Source of the DNA: Euptelea pleiosperma
Lineage: Eukaryota; Streptophyta; Magnoliopsida; Ranunculales; Eupteleaceae
NCBI GenBank assembly: GCA_035048495.1
Contig: JASUTR010000245.1
Coordinates: 62,001 to 126,000 of the forward strand
Direction of reading: 5' to 3'
Length of the DNA stretch: 64,000 bases
A program made the translations under genes and the position numbers. Position 1 is the stretch's first letter. The number at the start of each line of letters is the position of its first letter. The notes under the pieces are model-generated. The model was not told the DNA's origin and did no database searches. It saw only the letters and a program-made list of their open reading frames with translations. This document shows, one piece after another, positions 1 through 13,600 of the stretch.

Positions 1-1
1 A

Positions 2-32
2 TTGTTTCAACACATTTGAAGTGTTGAAACAA
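2..32. repeat. Monomer dyad: 12-bp inverted repeat, 7-bp spacer
   Basis: In this m18-class monomer the arms TTGTTTCAACAC and GTGTTGAAACAA are perfect reverse complements around the spacer ATTTGAA. Most other monomers read GTGTTGGAACAA in the right arm, leaving one mismatch (a G-T pair in a single-strand hairpin). The perfect form occurs about once per higher-order unit, in the monomer just before m1. In the 176-bp class the deleted base comes out of the stem, leaving about 11-bp arms and an 8-nt loop, so the dyad survives. Cruciform or hairpin formation is inference from symmetry. Confidence 0.85.
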
Positions 33-33
33 G

Positions 34-50
34 ATTCGGGACAGTCGAAA
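34..50. other. TTCG-N7-CGAA dyad, CENP-B-box-like
   Basis: Directly after the large dyad most monomers carry ATTCGGGACAGTCGAAA or a close variant (ggggcag, gggatag). It is an interrupted palindrome TTCG-N7-CGAA. Set against the 17-bp mammalian CENP-B box core (nTTCGnnnnAnnCGGGn) it matches TTCG, the central A and CG, but has AA where GG is required. Plants are not known to use the mammalian CENP-B/box pair, so this is only a resemblance. The m1 class lacks TTCG, and some m13 copies read cagtgaaaac and lack CGAA. Confidence 0.45.
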
Positions 51-177
51 CATGTTAGCTCCATCCGTGCGTCAACGTCTCAAATTGGACTCAGTTTGTG
101 TGTTACATTCAGAAGCCTATAAGTTGTGACTTTTTCGCAACCGGACCTCGTAATTGGACTCATACTCTTCCATTACT

Positions 178-354
178 ATTGTTTCAACACATTTGAAGTG
201 TTGGAACAAGATTAGGAGCAGTCGAAACAAGTTGGCTCCATCCGTGCGTCAATGTCATTAATTGGACTAAGTTTGTGTGTTACATTCAGAAGCCTATAAC
301 TTGTAACTTTTTTGCAATCGGACCTCGTAATTGAACACAAACTCTTCTATTACT
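178..354. repeat. Representative monomer (m1 class)
   Basis: A 177-bp monomer of the class used here to phase the type A unit. It is recognised by attaggagcag at 211 and the later phrase cattaattggactaag. The same monomer class recurs starting at 3183, 6544, 8490, 10613, 12561, 16801, 19980, 27749, 30929, 33050, 35524, 38706, 41887, 44007 and 47720. It has lost the TTCG half of the small dyad described at 35-49 but keeps the large dyad. Confidence 0.85.
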
Positions 355-3182
355 ATTGTTTCAACACATTTAAAGTGTTGGAACAAGATTCGGGACAGTC
401 GAAACAAGTTAGCTCCATCCGTGCGTCAACGTCTCAAATTGGACTCAGTTTGTGTGTTACATTCAGAAGCCTATAACTTGTGACATTTTCGCAACCGGAC
501 CTCGTAATTGGACTCAAACTCTTCCATTACTATTGTTTCAACACATTTGAAGTGTTGGAACAAGATTCGGGGCAGTCGAAACAAGTTAGCTCCATCCGGG
601 CGTCAATTTCTTTAATTGGACTCAGTTTGTGTGTTACATTCTGAAGCCTATAACTTGTGACTTTTTCGCAACTGGACATCTTAATTAGACTCGAATTCTT
701 CCATTACTATTGTTTCAACATATTTGAAGTGTTGGAACAAGATTCGGGGCAGTCGAAGCAACTTAGCTCCATCCGTGCGTCAATGTGTTTAATTGGACTC
801 AGTTTGTGTGTTACATTCCGAAGCCTATAACTTGTGACTTTTTCGCAACCGGACCTTACAATTGGACTCAAACTCTTCCATTACTATTGTTCCAACACAT
901 TTGAATGTTGGAACAAGATTCGGGACAGTCGAAACATGTTAGCTCTATTCGTGCGTCAACGTCTCAAATTGGATTCAGTTTGTGTGTTACATTCCGAAGC
1001 CTATAACTTGTGACTTTTTCGCAACCGGACCTCGTAATTGGACTCAAACTCTTCCATTACTATTGTTTCAACACATTTGAAGTGTTGGAACAAGATTCGG
1101 GGCAGTCGAAACAAGTTAGCTCCATCCGGGCGTCAATTTCTTTAATTGGACTCAGTTTGTGTGTTACATTCTGAAGCGTATAACTTGTGACTTTTTCGCA
1201 ACCGGACATCGTATTTAGACTCGAATTCTTGCATTACTATTGTTTCAACATATTTGAAGTGTTGGAACAAGATTCGGGGCAGTCGTAGCAAGTTAGCTCC
1301 ATCCGTGCGTCAATGTGTTTAATTGGACTCAGTTTGTGTGTTACATTCTGAAGCCTATTACTTGTGACTTTTTCGCAACCGGACCTCATAATTGGACTCA
1401 AACTCTTCCATTACTATTGTTTCAACACATTTGAATGTTGGAACAAGATTCGGGATAGTCGAAACATGTTAGCTCCATTCGTGCGTCAACGTCTCAAATT
1501 GGATTCAGTTTGTGTGTTACATTCCGAATCCTATAACTTGTGACTTTTTCGCAACCGGACCTCGTAATTGGACTCAAACTCTTCCATTACTATTGTTTCA
1601 ACACATTTGAATGTTGGAACAAGATTCGGGATAGTCGAAACATGTTAGCTCCATTCGTGCGTCAATGTCTCAAATTGGATTCAGTTTGTGTGTTACATTC
1701 CGAAGCCTATAACTTGTGACTTTTTCGCAACCAGACCTCGTAATTGGACTCAAACCCTTCCATTACTATTGTTTCAACACATTTAAAGTGTTGGAACAAG
1801 ATTCGGGACAGTCGAAACAAGTTAGCTCCATCCGTGCGTCAACGTCTCAAATTGGACTCAGTTTGTGTGTTACATTCCGAAGCCTATAACTTGTGACTTT
1901 TTCGCACTCGAACCTCGTAATTGGACTCAAACTCTTCCATTACTATTGTTTCAACACATTTGCAGTGTTGGAACAAGATTCGGGGCAGTCGAAACAAGTT
2001 AGCTCCATCCGTTCGTCAATGTGTTTAATTGGACTCAGTTTGTGTGTTACATTCCGAAGCCTATAACTTGTAACTTTTTCACAACCGGACCTCATAATTG
2101 GACTCAAACTCTTCCATTACTATTGTTTCAACACATTTGAATGTTGGAACAAGATTCGGGAGAGTCGAAACATGTTAGCTCCATTCGTGCGTCAACGTCT
2201 CAAATTGGATTCAGTTTGTGTGTTACATTCCGAAGCCTATAACTTGTGACTTTTTCGCAACCGGACCTCGTAATTGGACTCAAACACTTCCATTACTATT
2301 GTTTCAATACATTTGAAGTGTTGGAACAAGATTCGTGACAGTCGAAACAAGTTAGGTCCATCCGTGCGTCAATGTCTCAAAATGGACTCAGTTTGTGTGT
2401 TACATTCCGAAGCCTATAAATTGTGACTTTGTCGCAACTGGACCTCATAATTTTACTCAAACTCTTCCATTACTATTGTTTCAACACATTTGCAGTGTTG
2501 GAACAAGATTCGGGGCAGTCGAAACAAATTAGCTCCATCCGTGGGTCAACGTCACAAATTGGGCTCAGTTTGTGAGATACATTCCGAAGCCTATAACTTG
2601 TGACTTTTTCGCAACCGGACCTCGTAATTGGACTCAAACTCTTCCATTACTATTGTTTCAACACATTTAAAGTGTTGGAACAAGATTCGGGACAGTCGAA
2701 ACAAGTTAGCTCCATCCGTGCGTCAACGTCTCAAATTGGACTCAGTTTGTGAGTTACATTCCGAAGCCTATAACTTGTGACTTTTTCGCAATCGGACCTC
2801 GTAATTGGACTCAAACTCTTCCATTACTATTGTTTCAACACATTTAAAGTGTTGGAACAAGATTCGGGACAGTCGAAACAAGTTAGCTCCATCCGTGCGT
2901 CAATGTCTCAAATTGGACTCAGTTTGTGTGTTACATTCCGAAGCCTATAACTTGTGACTTTTTCGCAACCGGACCTCATAATTGGACTCAAACTCTTCCA
3001 TTACTATTGTTTCAACACATTTGAAGTGTTGAAACAAGATTCGGTACAGTCGAAACATGTTAGCTCCATCCGTGCGTCAATGTCTCAAATTGGACTCAGT
3101 TTGTGTGTTACATTCAGAAGCCTATAAGTTGTGACTTTTTCGCAACCGGACCTCGTAATTGGACTCATACTCTTCAATTACT
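178..3182. repeat. Type A higher-order unit, 17-mer variant
   Basis: 3005 bp from one m1 to the next. It follows the type A order m1-m13, then m15-m18. The m14 monomer is missing, and the monomer at 2475 begins like m11 (tttgcagtgttgg, ggggcag) but ends like m15 (gtcacaaattgggctc, gagatac), marking the deletion junction. It carries a subtype signature: ttccaacac near 890, ccagacctcg near 1731 and gggagagtcg near 2159. That signature recurs only in the units at 30929 and 41887, and its first element also at 48432. Confidence 0.8.
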
Positions 3183-6100
3183 ATTGTTTCAACACATTTG
3201 AAGTGTTGGAACAAGATTAGGAGCAGTCGAAACAAGTTGGCTCCATCCGTGCGTCAATGTCATTAATTGGACTAAGTTTGTGTGTTACATTCAGAAGCCT
3301 ATAACTTGTAACTTTTTTGCAATCGGACCTCGTAATTGGACACAAACTCTTCTATTACTATTGTTTCAACACATTTAAAGTGTTGGAACAAGATTCGGGA
3401 CAGTCGAAACAAGTTAGCTCCATCCGTGCGTCAACGTCTCAAATTGGACTCAGTTTGTGTGTTACATTCAGAAGCCTATAACTTGTGACTTTTTCGCAAC
3501 CGGACCTCGTAATTGGACTCAAACTCTTCCATTACTATTGTTTCAATACATTTGAAGTGTTGGAACAAGATTCGGTGCAGTCGAAACAAGTTAGCTCCAT
3601 CCGGGCGTCAATTTCTTTAATTGGACTCAGTTTGTGTGTTACATTCTGAAGCCTATAACTTGTGACTTTTTCGCAACCGGACCTTATAATTAGACTCAAA
3701 CTCTTCCATTACTATTGTTTCAACAGATTTGAAGTGTTGGAACAATATTTGGGACAGTCGAAACAAGTTAGCTCCATCCGTGCGTCATCGTCTCAAATTG
3801 GACTCAGTTTGTGTGTTACATTCTGAAGCCTATAATTTATGACTTTTTCGCAACCGGACCTCGTAATTAAACTCGAATTCTTCCATTACTATTGTTTCAA
3901 CACATTTGCAGTGTTGGAATAAGATTCGGGGCAGTCGAAACAAGTTAGCTCCATCCGTGCGTCAATGTGTTTAATTGGACTCAGTTTGTGTGTTACATTC
4001 CGAAGCCTATAACTTGTGACTTTTTCCCAACCGAACCTCATAATTGGACTCAAACTCTTCCATTACTATTGTTTCAACACATTTGAATGTTGGAACAAGA
4101 TTCGGGATAGTCGAAACATGTTAGCTCCATTCGTGCGTCAACGTCTCAAATTGGATTCAGTTTGTGTGTTACATTCCGAAGCCTATAACTTGTGACTTTT
4201 TCGCAACCGGACCTCGTAATTGGACTCAAACTCTTCCATTACTATTTTTTCAACATATTTAAAGTGTTCGAACAAGATTCGGGACAGTCGAAACAAGTTA
4301 GCTCCATCCGTGCGTCGACGTCTCAAATTGGACTCAGTTTGTGTGTTACATTCCGAAGCCTATAACTTGTGACTTTTTCGCAATCGGACCTCGTAATTGG
4401 ACTCAAACTCTTCCATTATTATTGTTTCAACACATTTAAAGTGTTGGAACAAGATTCGGGACAGTCGAAACAAGTTAGCTCCATCCGTGCGTCAACGTCT
4501 CAAATTGGACTCAGTTTGTGTGTTACATTCAGAATCCTATAACTTGTGACTTTTTCGCAACCGGACCTCGTAATTGGACTCAAACTCTTCCATTACTATT
4601 GTTTCAACACATTTGAAGTGTTGGAAAAAGATTCGGGGCAGTCGAAACAAGTTAGCTCCATCCGGGCGTCAATTTCTTTAATTGGACTCAGTTTGTGTGT
4701 TACACTCTGAAGCGTATAACTTGTGACTTTTTCGCAACCGGACATCGTAATTAGACTCGAATTCTTCTAGTACTATTGTTTCAACATATTTGAAGTGTTG
4801 GAACAAGATTCGGGGCAGTCGAAGCAAGTTAGCTCCATCCGTGCGTCAATGTGTTTAATTGGATTCAGTTTGTGTGTTACATTCCGAATCCTATAACTTG
4901 TGACTTTTTCGCAACCGGACCTCGTAATTGGACTCAAACTCTTCCATTACTATTGTTTCAACACATTTGAAGTGTTGGAACAAGATTCGGGGCAGTCGAA
5001 ACAAGTTAGCTCCATCCGGGCGTCAATTTCTTTAATTGGACTCAGTTTGTGTGTTACATTCTGAAGCCTATAACTTGTAACTTTTTTGCAATCGGACCTC
5101 GTAATTGGACACAAACTCTTCTATTACTATTGTTTCAACACATTTAAAGTGTTGGAACAAGATTCGGGACAGTCGAAACAAGTTAGCTCCATCCGTGCGT
5201 CAACGTCTCAAATTGGACTCAGTTTGTGTGTTACATTCAGAAGCCTATAACTTGTGACTTTTTCGCAACCGGACCTCGTAATTGGACTCAAACTCTTCCA
5301 TTACTATTGTTTCAACACATTTGAAGTGTTGGAACAAGATTCGGGGCAGTCGAAACAAGTTAGCTCCATCCGGGCGTCAATTTCTTTAATTGGACTCAGT
5401 TTGTGTGTTACATTCTGAAGCCTATAACTTGTGACTTTTTCGCAACCGGACCTTATAATTAGACTCAAACTCTTCCATTACTATTGTTTCAACAGATTTG
5501 AAGTGTTGGAACAATATTTGGGACAGTCGAAACAAGTTAGCTCCATCCGTGCGTCAACGTCTCAAATTGGACTCAGTTTGTGTGTTACATTCTGAAGCCT
5601 ATAATTTATGACTTTTTCGCAACCGGACCTCGTAATTAAACTCGAATTCTTCCATTACTATTGTTTCAACACATTTGCAGTGTTGGAACAAGATTCGGGG
5701 CAGTCGAAACAGGTTAGCTCCATCCGTGCGTCAATGTGTTTAATTGGACTCAGTTTGTGTGTTACATTCCGAAGCCTATAACTTGTGACTTTTTCCCAAC
5801 CGGACCTCATAATTGGACTCAAACTCTTCCATTACTATTGTTTCAACACATTTGAATGTTGGAACAAGATTCGGGATAGTCGAAACATGTTAGCTCCATT
5901 CGTGCGTCCACGTCTCAAATTGGATTCAGTTTGTGTGTTACATTCCGAAGGCTATAACTTGTGACTTTTTCGCAACCGGACCTCGTAATTGGACTCAAAC
6001 TCTTCCATTACTATTTTTTCAACATATTTAAAGTGTTCGAACAAGATTCGGGACAGTCGAAACAAGTTAGCTCCATCCGTGCGTCAACGTCTCAAATTGG

Positions 6101-6543
6101 ACTCAGTTTGTGAGTTACATTCCGAAGCCTATAACTTGTGACTTTTTCGCAATCGGACCTCGTAATTGGACTCAAACTCTTCCATTACTATTGTTTCAAC
6201 ACATTTAAAGTGTTGGAACAAGATTCGGGACAGTCGAAACAAGTTAGCTCCATCCGTGCGTCAATGTCTCAAATTGGACTCAGTTTGTGTGTTACATTCC
6301 GAAGCCTATAACTTGTGACTTTTTCGCAACCGGACCTCATAATTGGACTCAAACTCTTCCATTACTATTGTTTCAACACATTTGAAGTGTTGAAACAAGA
6401 TTCGGTACAGTCGAAACATGTTAGCTCCATCCGTGCGTCAACGTCTCAAATTGGACTCAGTTTGTGTGTTACATTCAGAAGCCTATAAGTTGTGACTTTT
6501 TCGCAACCGGACCTCGTAATTGGACTCATACTCTTCAATTACT

Positions 6544-9500
6544 ATTGTTTCAACACATTTGAAGTGTTGGAACAAGATTAGGAGCAGTCGAAACAAGTTG
6601 GCTCCATCCGTGCGTCAATGTCATTAATTGGACTAAGTTTGTGTGTTACATTCAGAAGCCTATAACTTGTAACTTTTTTGCAATCGGACCTCGTAATTGG
6701 ACACAAACTCTTCTATTACTATTGTTTCAACACATTTAAAGTGTTGGAACAAGATTCGGGACAGTCGAAACAAGTTAGCTCCATCCGTGCGTCAACGTCT
6801 CAAATTGGACTCAGTTTGTGTGTTACATTCAGAAGCCTATAACTTGTGACTTTTTCGCAACCGGACCTCGTAATTGGACTCAAACTCTTCCATTACTATT
6901 GTTTCAATACATTTGAAGTGTTGGAACAAGATTCGGGGCAGTCGAAACAAGTTAGCTCCATCCGGGCGTCAATTTCTTTAATTGGACTCAGTTTGTGTGT
7001 TACATTCTGAAGCCTATAACTTGTGACTTTTTCGCAACCGGACCTTATAATTAGACTCAAACTCTTCCATTACTATTGTTTCAACAGATTTGAAGTGTTG
7101 GAACAATATTTGGGACAGTCGAAACAAGTTAGCTCCATCCGTGCGTCATCGTCTCAAATTGGACTCAGTTTGTGTGTTACATTCTGAAGCCTATAATTTA
7201 TGACTTTTTCGCAACCGGACCTCGTAATTAAACTCGAATTCTTCCATTACTATTGTTTCAACACATTTGCAGTGTTGGAACAAGATTCGGGGCAGTCGAA
7301 ACAAGTTAGCTCCATCCGTGCGTCAATGTGTTTAATTGGACTCAGTTTGTGTGTTACATTCCGAAGCCTATAACTTGTGACTTTTTCCCAACCGAACCTC
7401 ATAATTGGACTCAAACTCTTCCATTACTATTGTTTCAACACATTTGAATGTTGGAACAAGATTCGGGATAGTCGAAACATGTTAGCTCCATTCGTGCGTC
7501 AACGTCTCAAATTGGATTCAGTTTGTGTGTTACATTCCGAAGCCTATAACTTGTGACTTTTTCGCAACCGGACCTCGTAATTGGACTCAAACTCTTCCAT
7601 TACTATTTTTTCAACATATTTAAAGTGTTCGAACAAGATTCGGGACAGTCGAAACAAGTTAGCTCCATCCGTGCGTCGACGTCTCAAATTGGACTCAGTT
7701 TGTGTGTTACATTCCGAAGCCTATAACTTGTGACTTTTTCGCAATCGGACCTCGTAATTGGACTCAAACTCTTCCATTATTATTGTTTCAACACATTTAA
7801 AGTGTTGGAACAAGATTCGGGACTGTCGAAACAAGTTAGCTCCATCCGTGCGTCAACGTCTCAAATTGGACTCAGTTTGTGTGTTACATTCTGAATCCTA
7901 TAACTTGTGACTTTTTCGCAACCGGACCTCGTAATTGGACTCAAACTCTTCCATTACTATTGTTTCAACACATTTGAAGTGTTGGAAAAAGATTCGGGGC
8001 AGTCGAAACAAGTTAGCTCCATCCGGGCGTCAATTTCTTTAATTGGACTCAGTTTGTGTGTTACACTCTGAAGCGTATAACTTGTGACTTTTTCGCAACC
8101 GGACATCGTAATTAGACTCGAATTCTTCCATTACTATTGTTTCAACATATTTGAAGTGTTGGAACAAGATTCGGGGCAGTCGAAGCAAGTTAGCTCCATC
8201 CGTGCGTCAATGTGTTTAATTGGATTCAGTTTGTGTGTTACATTCCGAATCCTATAACTTGTGACTTTTTCGCAACCGGACCTCATAATTGGACTCAAAC
8301 TCTTTCATTACTATTGTTTCAACACATTTGAAGTGTTGAAACAAGATTCGGGACAGTCGAAACATGTTAGCTCCATCCGTGCGTCAACGTCTCAAATTGG
8401 ACTCAGTTTGTGTGTTACATTCAGAAGCCTATAAGTTGTGACTTTTTCGCAACCGGACCTCGTAATTGGACTCATACTCTTCCATTACTATTGTTTCAAC
8501 ACATTTGAAGTGTTGGAACAAGATTAGGAGCAGTCGAAACAAGTTGGCTCCATCCGTGCGTCAATGTCATTAATTGGACTAAGTTTGTGTGATACATTCA
8601 GAAGCCTATAACTTGTAACTTTTTCGCAATCGGACCTCGTAATTGGACACAAACTCTTCTATTACTATTGTTTCAACACATTTAAAGTGTTGGAACAAGA
8701 TTCGGGACAGTCGAAACAAGTTAGCTCCATCCGTGCGTCAACGTCTCAAATTGGACTCAGTTTGTGTGTTACATTCAGAAGCCTATAACTTGTGTCTTTT
8801 TCGCAACCGGACCTCGTAATTGGACTCAAACTCTTCCATTACTATTGTTTCAACACATTTGAAGTGTTGGAACAAGATTCGGGGCAGTCGAAACAAGTTA
8901 GCTCCATCCGGGCGTCAATTTCTTTAATTGGACTCAGTTTGTGTGTTACATTCTGAAGCCTATAACTTGTAACTTTTTTGCAATCGGACCTCGTAATTGG
9001 ACACAAACTCTTCTATTACTATTGTTTCAACACATTTAAAGTGTTGGAACAAGATTCGGGACAGTCGAAACAAGTTAGCTCCATCCGTGCGTCAACGTCT
9101 CAAATTGGACTCAGTTTGTGTGTTACATTCAGAAGCCTATAACTTGTGACTTTTTCGCAACCGGACCTCGTAATTGGACTCAAACTCTTCCATTACTATT
9201 GTTTCAACACATTTGAAGTGTTGGAATAAGATTCGGGGCAGTCGAAACAAGTTAGCTCCATCCGGGCGTCAATTTCTTTAATTGGACTCAGTTTGTGTGT
9301 TACATTCTGAAGCCTATAACTTGTGACTTTTTCGCAACCGGACCTTATAATTAGACTCAAACTCTTCCATTACTATTGTTTCAACAGATTTGAAGTGTTG
9401 GAACAATATTTGGGACAGTCGAAACAAGTTAGCTCCATCCGTGCGTCAACGTCTCAAATTGGACTCAGTTTGTGTGTTACATTCTGAAGCCTATAATTTA

Positions 9501-10612
9501 TGACTTTTTCGCAACCGGACCTCGTAATTAAACTCGAATTCTTCCATTACTATTGTTTCAACACATTTGCAGTGTTGGAACAAGATTCGGGGCAGTCGAA
9601 ACAGGTTAGCTCCATCCGTGCGTCAATGTGTTTAATTGGACTCAGTTTGTGTGTTACATTCCGAAGCCTATAACTTGTGACTTTTTCCCAACCGGACCTC
9701 ATAATTGGACTCAAACTCTTCCATTACTATTGTTTCAACACATTTGAATGTTGGAACAAGATTCGGGATAGTCGAAACATGTTACCTCCATTCGTGCGTC
9801 AACGTCTCAAATTGGATTCAGTTTGTGTGTTACATTCCGAAGGCTATAACTTGTGACTTTTTCGCAACCGGACCTCGTAATTGGACTCAAACTCTTCCAT
9901 TACTATTTTTTCAACATATTTAAAGTGTTCAAACAAGATTCGGGACAGTCGAAACAAGTTAGCTCCATCCGTGCGTCGACGTCTCAAATTGGACTCAGTT
10001 TGTGTGTTACATTCCGAAGCCTATAACTTGTGACTTTTTCGCAATCGGACCTCGTAATTGGACTCAAACTCTTCCATTATTATTGTTTCAACACATTTAA
10101 AGTGTTGGAACAAGATTCCGGACAGTCGAAACAAGTTAGCTCCATCCGTGCGTCAACGTCTCAAATTGGACTCAGTTTGTGAGTTACATTCCGAAGCCTA
10201 TAACTTGTGACTTTTTCGCAATCGGACCTCGTAATTGGACTCAAACTCTTCCATTACTATTGTTTCAACACATTTAAAGTGTTGGAACAAGATTCGGGAC
10301 AGTCGAAACAAGTTAGCTCCATCCGTGCGTCAATGTCTCAAATTGGACTCAGTTTGTGTGTTACATTCCGAAGCCTATAACTTGTGACTTTTTCGCAACC
10401 GGACCTCATAATTGGACTCAAACTCTTCCATTACTATTGTTTCAACACATTTGAAGTGTTGAAACAAGATTCGGTACAGTCGAAACATGTTAGCTCCATC
10501 CGTGCGTCAACGTCTCAAATTAGACTCAGTTTGTGTGTTACATTCAGAAGCCTATAAGTTGTGACTTTTTCGCAACCGGACCTCGTAATTGGACTCAAAC
10601 TCTTCAATTACT
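6544..10612. repeat. Type B 23-mer, copy 1
   Basis: 4069 bp running from m1 at 6544 through a second m1 at 8490 to the next equivalent m1 at 10613. Positions 7101, 9401 and the cggtacag monomer near 6402/10472 recur about 4070 bp apart, which fixes the period. The copy is followed directly by copy 2. Confidence 0.75.
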
Positions 10613-13600
10613 ATTGTTTCAACACATTTGAAGTGTTGGAACAAGATTAGGAGCAGTCGAAACAAGTTGGCTCCATCCGTGCGTCAATGTCATTAATTGG
10701 ACTAAGTTTGTGTGTTACATTCAGAAGCCTATAACTTGTAACTTTTTTGCAATCGGACCTCGTAATTGGACACAAACTCTTCTATTACTATTGTTTCAAC
10801 ACATTTAAAGTGTTGGAACAAGATTCGGGACAGTCGAAACAAGTTAGCTCCATCCGTGCGTCAACGTCTCAAATTGGACTCAGTTTGTGTGTTACATTCA
10901 GAAGCCTATAACTTGTGACTTTTTCGCAACCGGGACCTCGTAATTGGACTCAAACTCTTCCATTACTATTGTTTCAATACATTTGAAGTGTTGGAACAAG
11001 ATTCGGGGCAGTCGAAACAAGTTAGCTCCATCCGGGCGTCAATTTTTTTAATTGGACTCAGTTTGTGTGTTACATTCTGAAGCCTATAACTTGTGACTTT
11101 TTCGCAACCGGACCTTATAATTAGACTCAAACTCTTCCATTACTATTGTTTCAACAGATTTGAAGTGTTGGAAACAATATTTGGGACAGTCGAAACAAGT
11201 TAGCTCCATCCGTGCGTCATCGTCTCAAATTGGACTCAGTTTGTGTGTTACATTCTGAAGCCTATAATTTATGACTTTTTCGCAACCGGACCTCGTAATT
11301 AAACTCGAATTCTTCCATTACTATTGTTTCAACACATTTGCAGTGTTGGAACAAGATTCGGGGCAGTCGAAACAAGTTAGCTCCATCCGTGCGTCAATGT
11401 GTTTAATTGGACTCAGTTTGTGTGTTACATTCCGAAGCCTATAACTTGTGACTTTTTCCCAACCGAACCTCATAATTGGACTCAAACTCTTCCATTACTA
11501 TTGTTTCAACACATTTGAATGTTGGAACAAGATTCGGGATAGTCGAAACATGTTAGCTCCATTCGTGCGTCAACGTCTCAAATTGGATTCAGTTTGTGTG
11601 TTACATTCCGAAGCCTATAACTTGTGACTTTTTCGCAACCGGACCTCGTAATTGGACTTAAACTCTTCCATTACTATTTTTTCAACATATTTAAAGTGTT
11701 CGAACAAGATTCGGGACAGTCGAAACAAGTTAGCTCCATCCGTGCGTCGACGTCTCAAATTGGACTCAGTTTGTGTGTTACATTCCGAAGCCTATAACTT
11801 GTGACTTTTTCGCAATCGAACCTCGTAATTGGACTCAAACTCTTCCATTATTATTGTTTCAACACATTTAAAGTGTTGGAACAAGATTCGGGACAGTCGA
11901 AACAAGTTAGCTCCATCCGTGCGTCAACGTCTCAAATTGGACTCAGTTTGTGTGTTACATTCTGAATCCTATAACTTGTGACTTTTTCGCAACCGGACCT
12001 CGTAATTGGACTCAAACTCTTCCATTACTATTGTTTCAACACATTTGAAGTGTTGGAAAAAGATTCGGGGCAGTCGAAACAAGTTAGCTCCATCCGGGCG
12101 TCAATTTCTTTAATTGGACTCAGTTTGTGTGTTACACTCTGAAGCGTATAACTTGTGACTTTTTCGCAACCGGACATCGTAATTAGACTCGAATTCTTCC
12201 ATTACTATTGTTTCAACATATTTGAAGTGTTGGAACAAGATTCGGGGCAGTCGAAGCAAGTTAGCTCCATCCGTGCGTCAATGTGTTTAATTGGATTCAG
12301 TTTGTGTGTTACATTCCGAATCCTATAACTTGTGACTTTTTCGCAACCGGACCTCATAATTGGACTCAAACTCTTTCATTACTATTGTTTCAACACATTT
12401 GAAGTATTGAAACAAGATTCGGGACAGTCGAAACATGTTAGCTCCATCCGTGCGTCAACGTCTCAAATTGGACTCAGTTTGTGTGTTACATTCAGAAGCC
12501 TATAAGTTGTGACTTTTTCGCAACCGGACCTCGTAATTGGACTCATACTCTTCCATTACTATTGTTTCAACACATTTGAAGTGTTGGAACAAGATTAGGA
12601 GCAGTCGAAACAAGTTGGCTCCATCCGTGCGTCAATGTCATTAATTGGACTAAGTTTGTGTGATACATTCAGAAGCCTATAACTTGTAACTTTTTTGCAA
12701 TCGGACCTCGTAATTGGACACAAACTCTTCTATTACTATTGTTTCAACACATTTAAAGTGTTGGAACAAGATTCGGGACAGTCGAAACAAGTTAGCTCCA
12801 TCCGTGCGTCAACGTCTCAAATTGGACTCAGTTTGTGTGTTACATTCAGAAGCCTATAACTTGTGTCTTTTTCGCAACCGGACCTCGTAATTGGACTTAA
12901 ACTCTTCCATTACTATTGTTTCAACACATTTGAAGTGTTGGAACAAGATTCGGGGCAGTCGAAACAAGTTAGCTCCATCCGGGCGTCAATTTCTTTAATT
13001 GGACTCAGTTTGTGTGTTACATTCTGAAGCCTATAACTTGTAACTTTTTGCAATCGGACCTCGTAATTGGACACAAACTCTTCTATTACTATTGTTTCAA
13101 CACATTTAAAGTGTTGGAACAAGATTCGGGACAGTCGAAACAAGTTAGCTCCATCCGTGCCTCAACGTCTCAAATTGGACTCAGTTTGTGTGTTACATTC
13201 AGAAGCCTATAACTTGTGACTTTTTCGCAACCGGACCTCGTAATTGGACTCAAACTCTTCCATTACTATTGCTTCAACACATTTGAAGTGTTGGAACAAG
13301 ATTCGGGGCAGTCGAAACAAGTTAGCTCCATCCGGGCGTCAATTTCTTTAATTGGACTCAGTTTGTGTGTTACATTCTGAAGCCTATAACTTGTGACTTT
13401 TTCGCAACCGGACCTTATAATTAGACTCAAACTCTTCCATTACTATTGTTTCAACAGATTTAAAGTGTTGGAACAATATTTGGGACAGTCGAAACAAGTT
13501 AGCTCCATCCGTGCGTCAACGTCTCAAATTGGACTCAGTTTGTGTGTTACATTCTGAAGCCTATAATTTATGACTTTTTCGCAACCGGACCTCGTAATTA

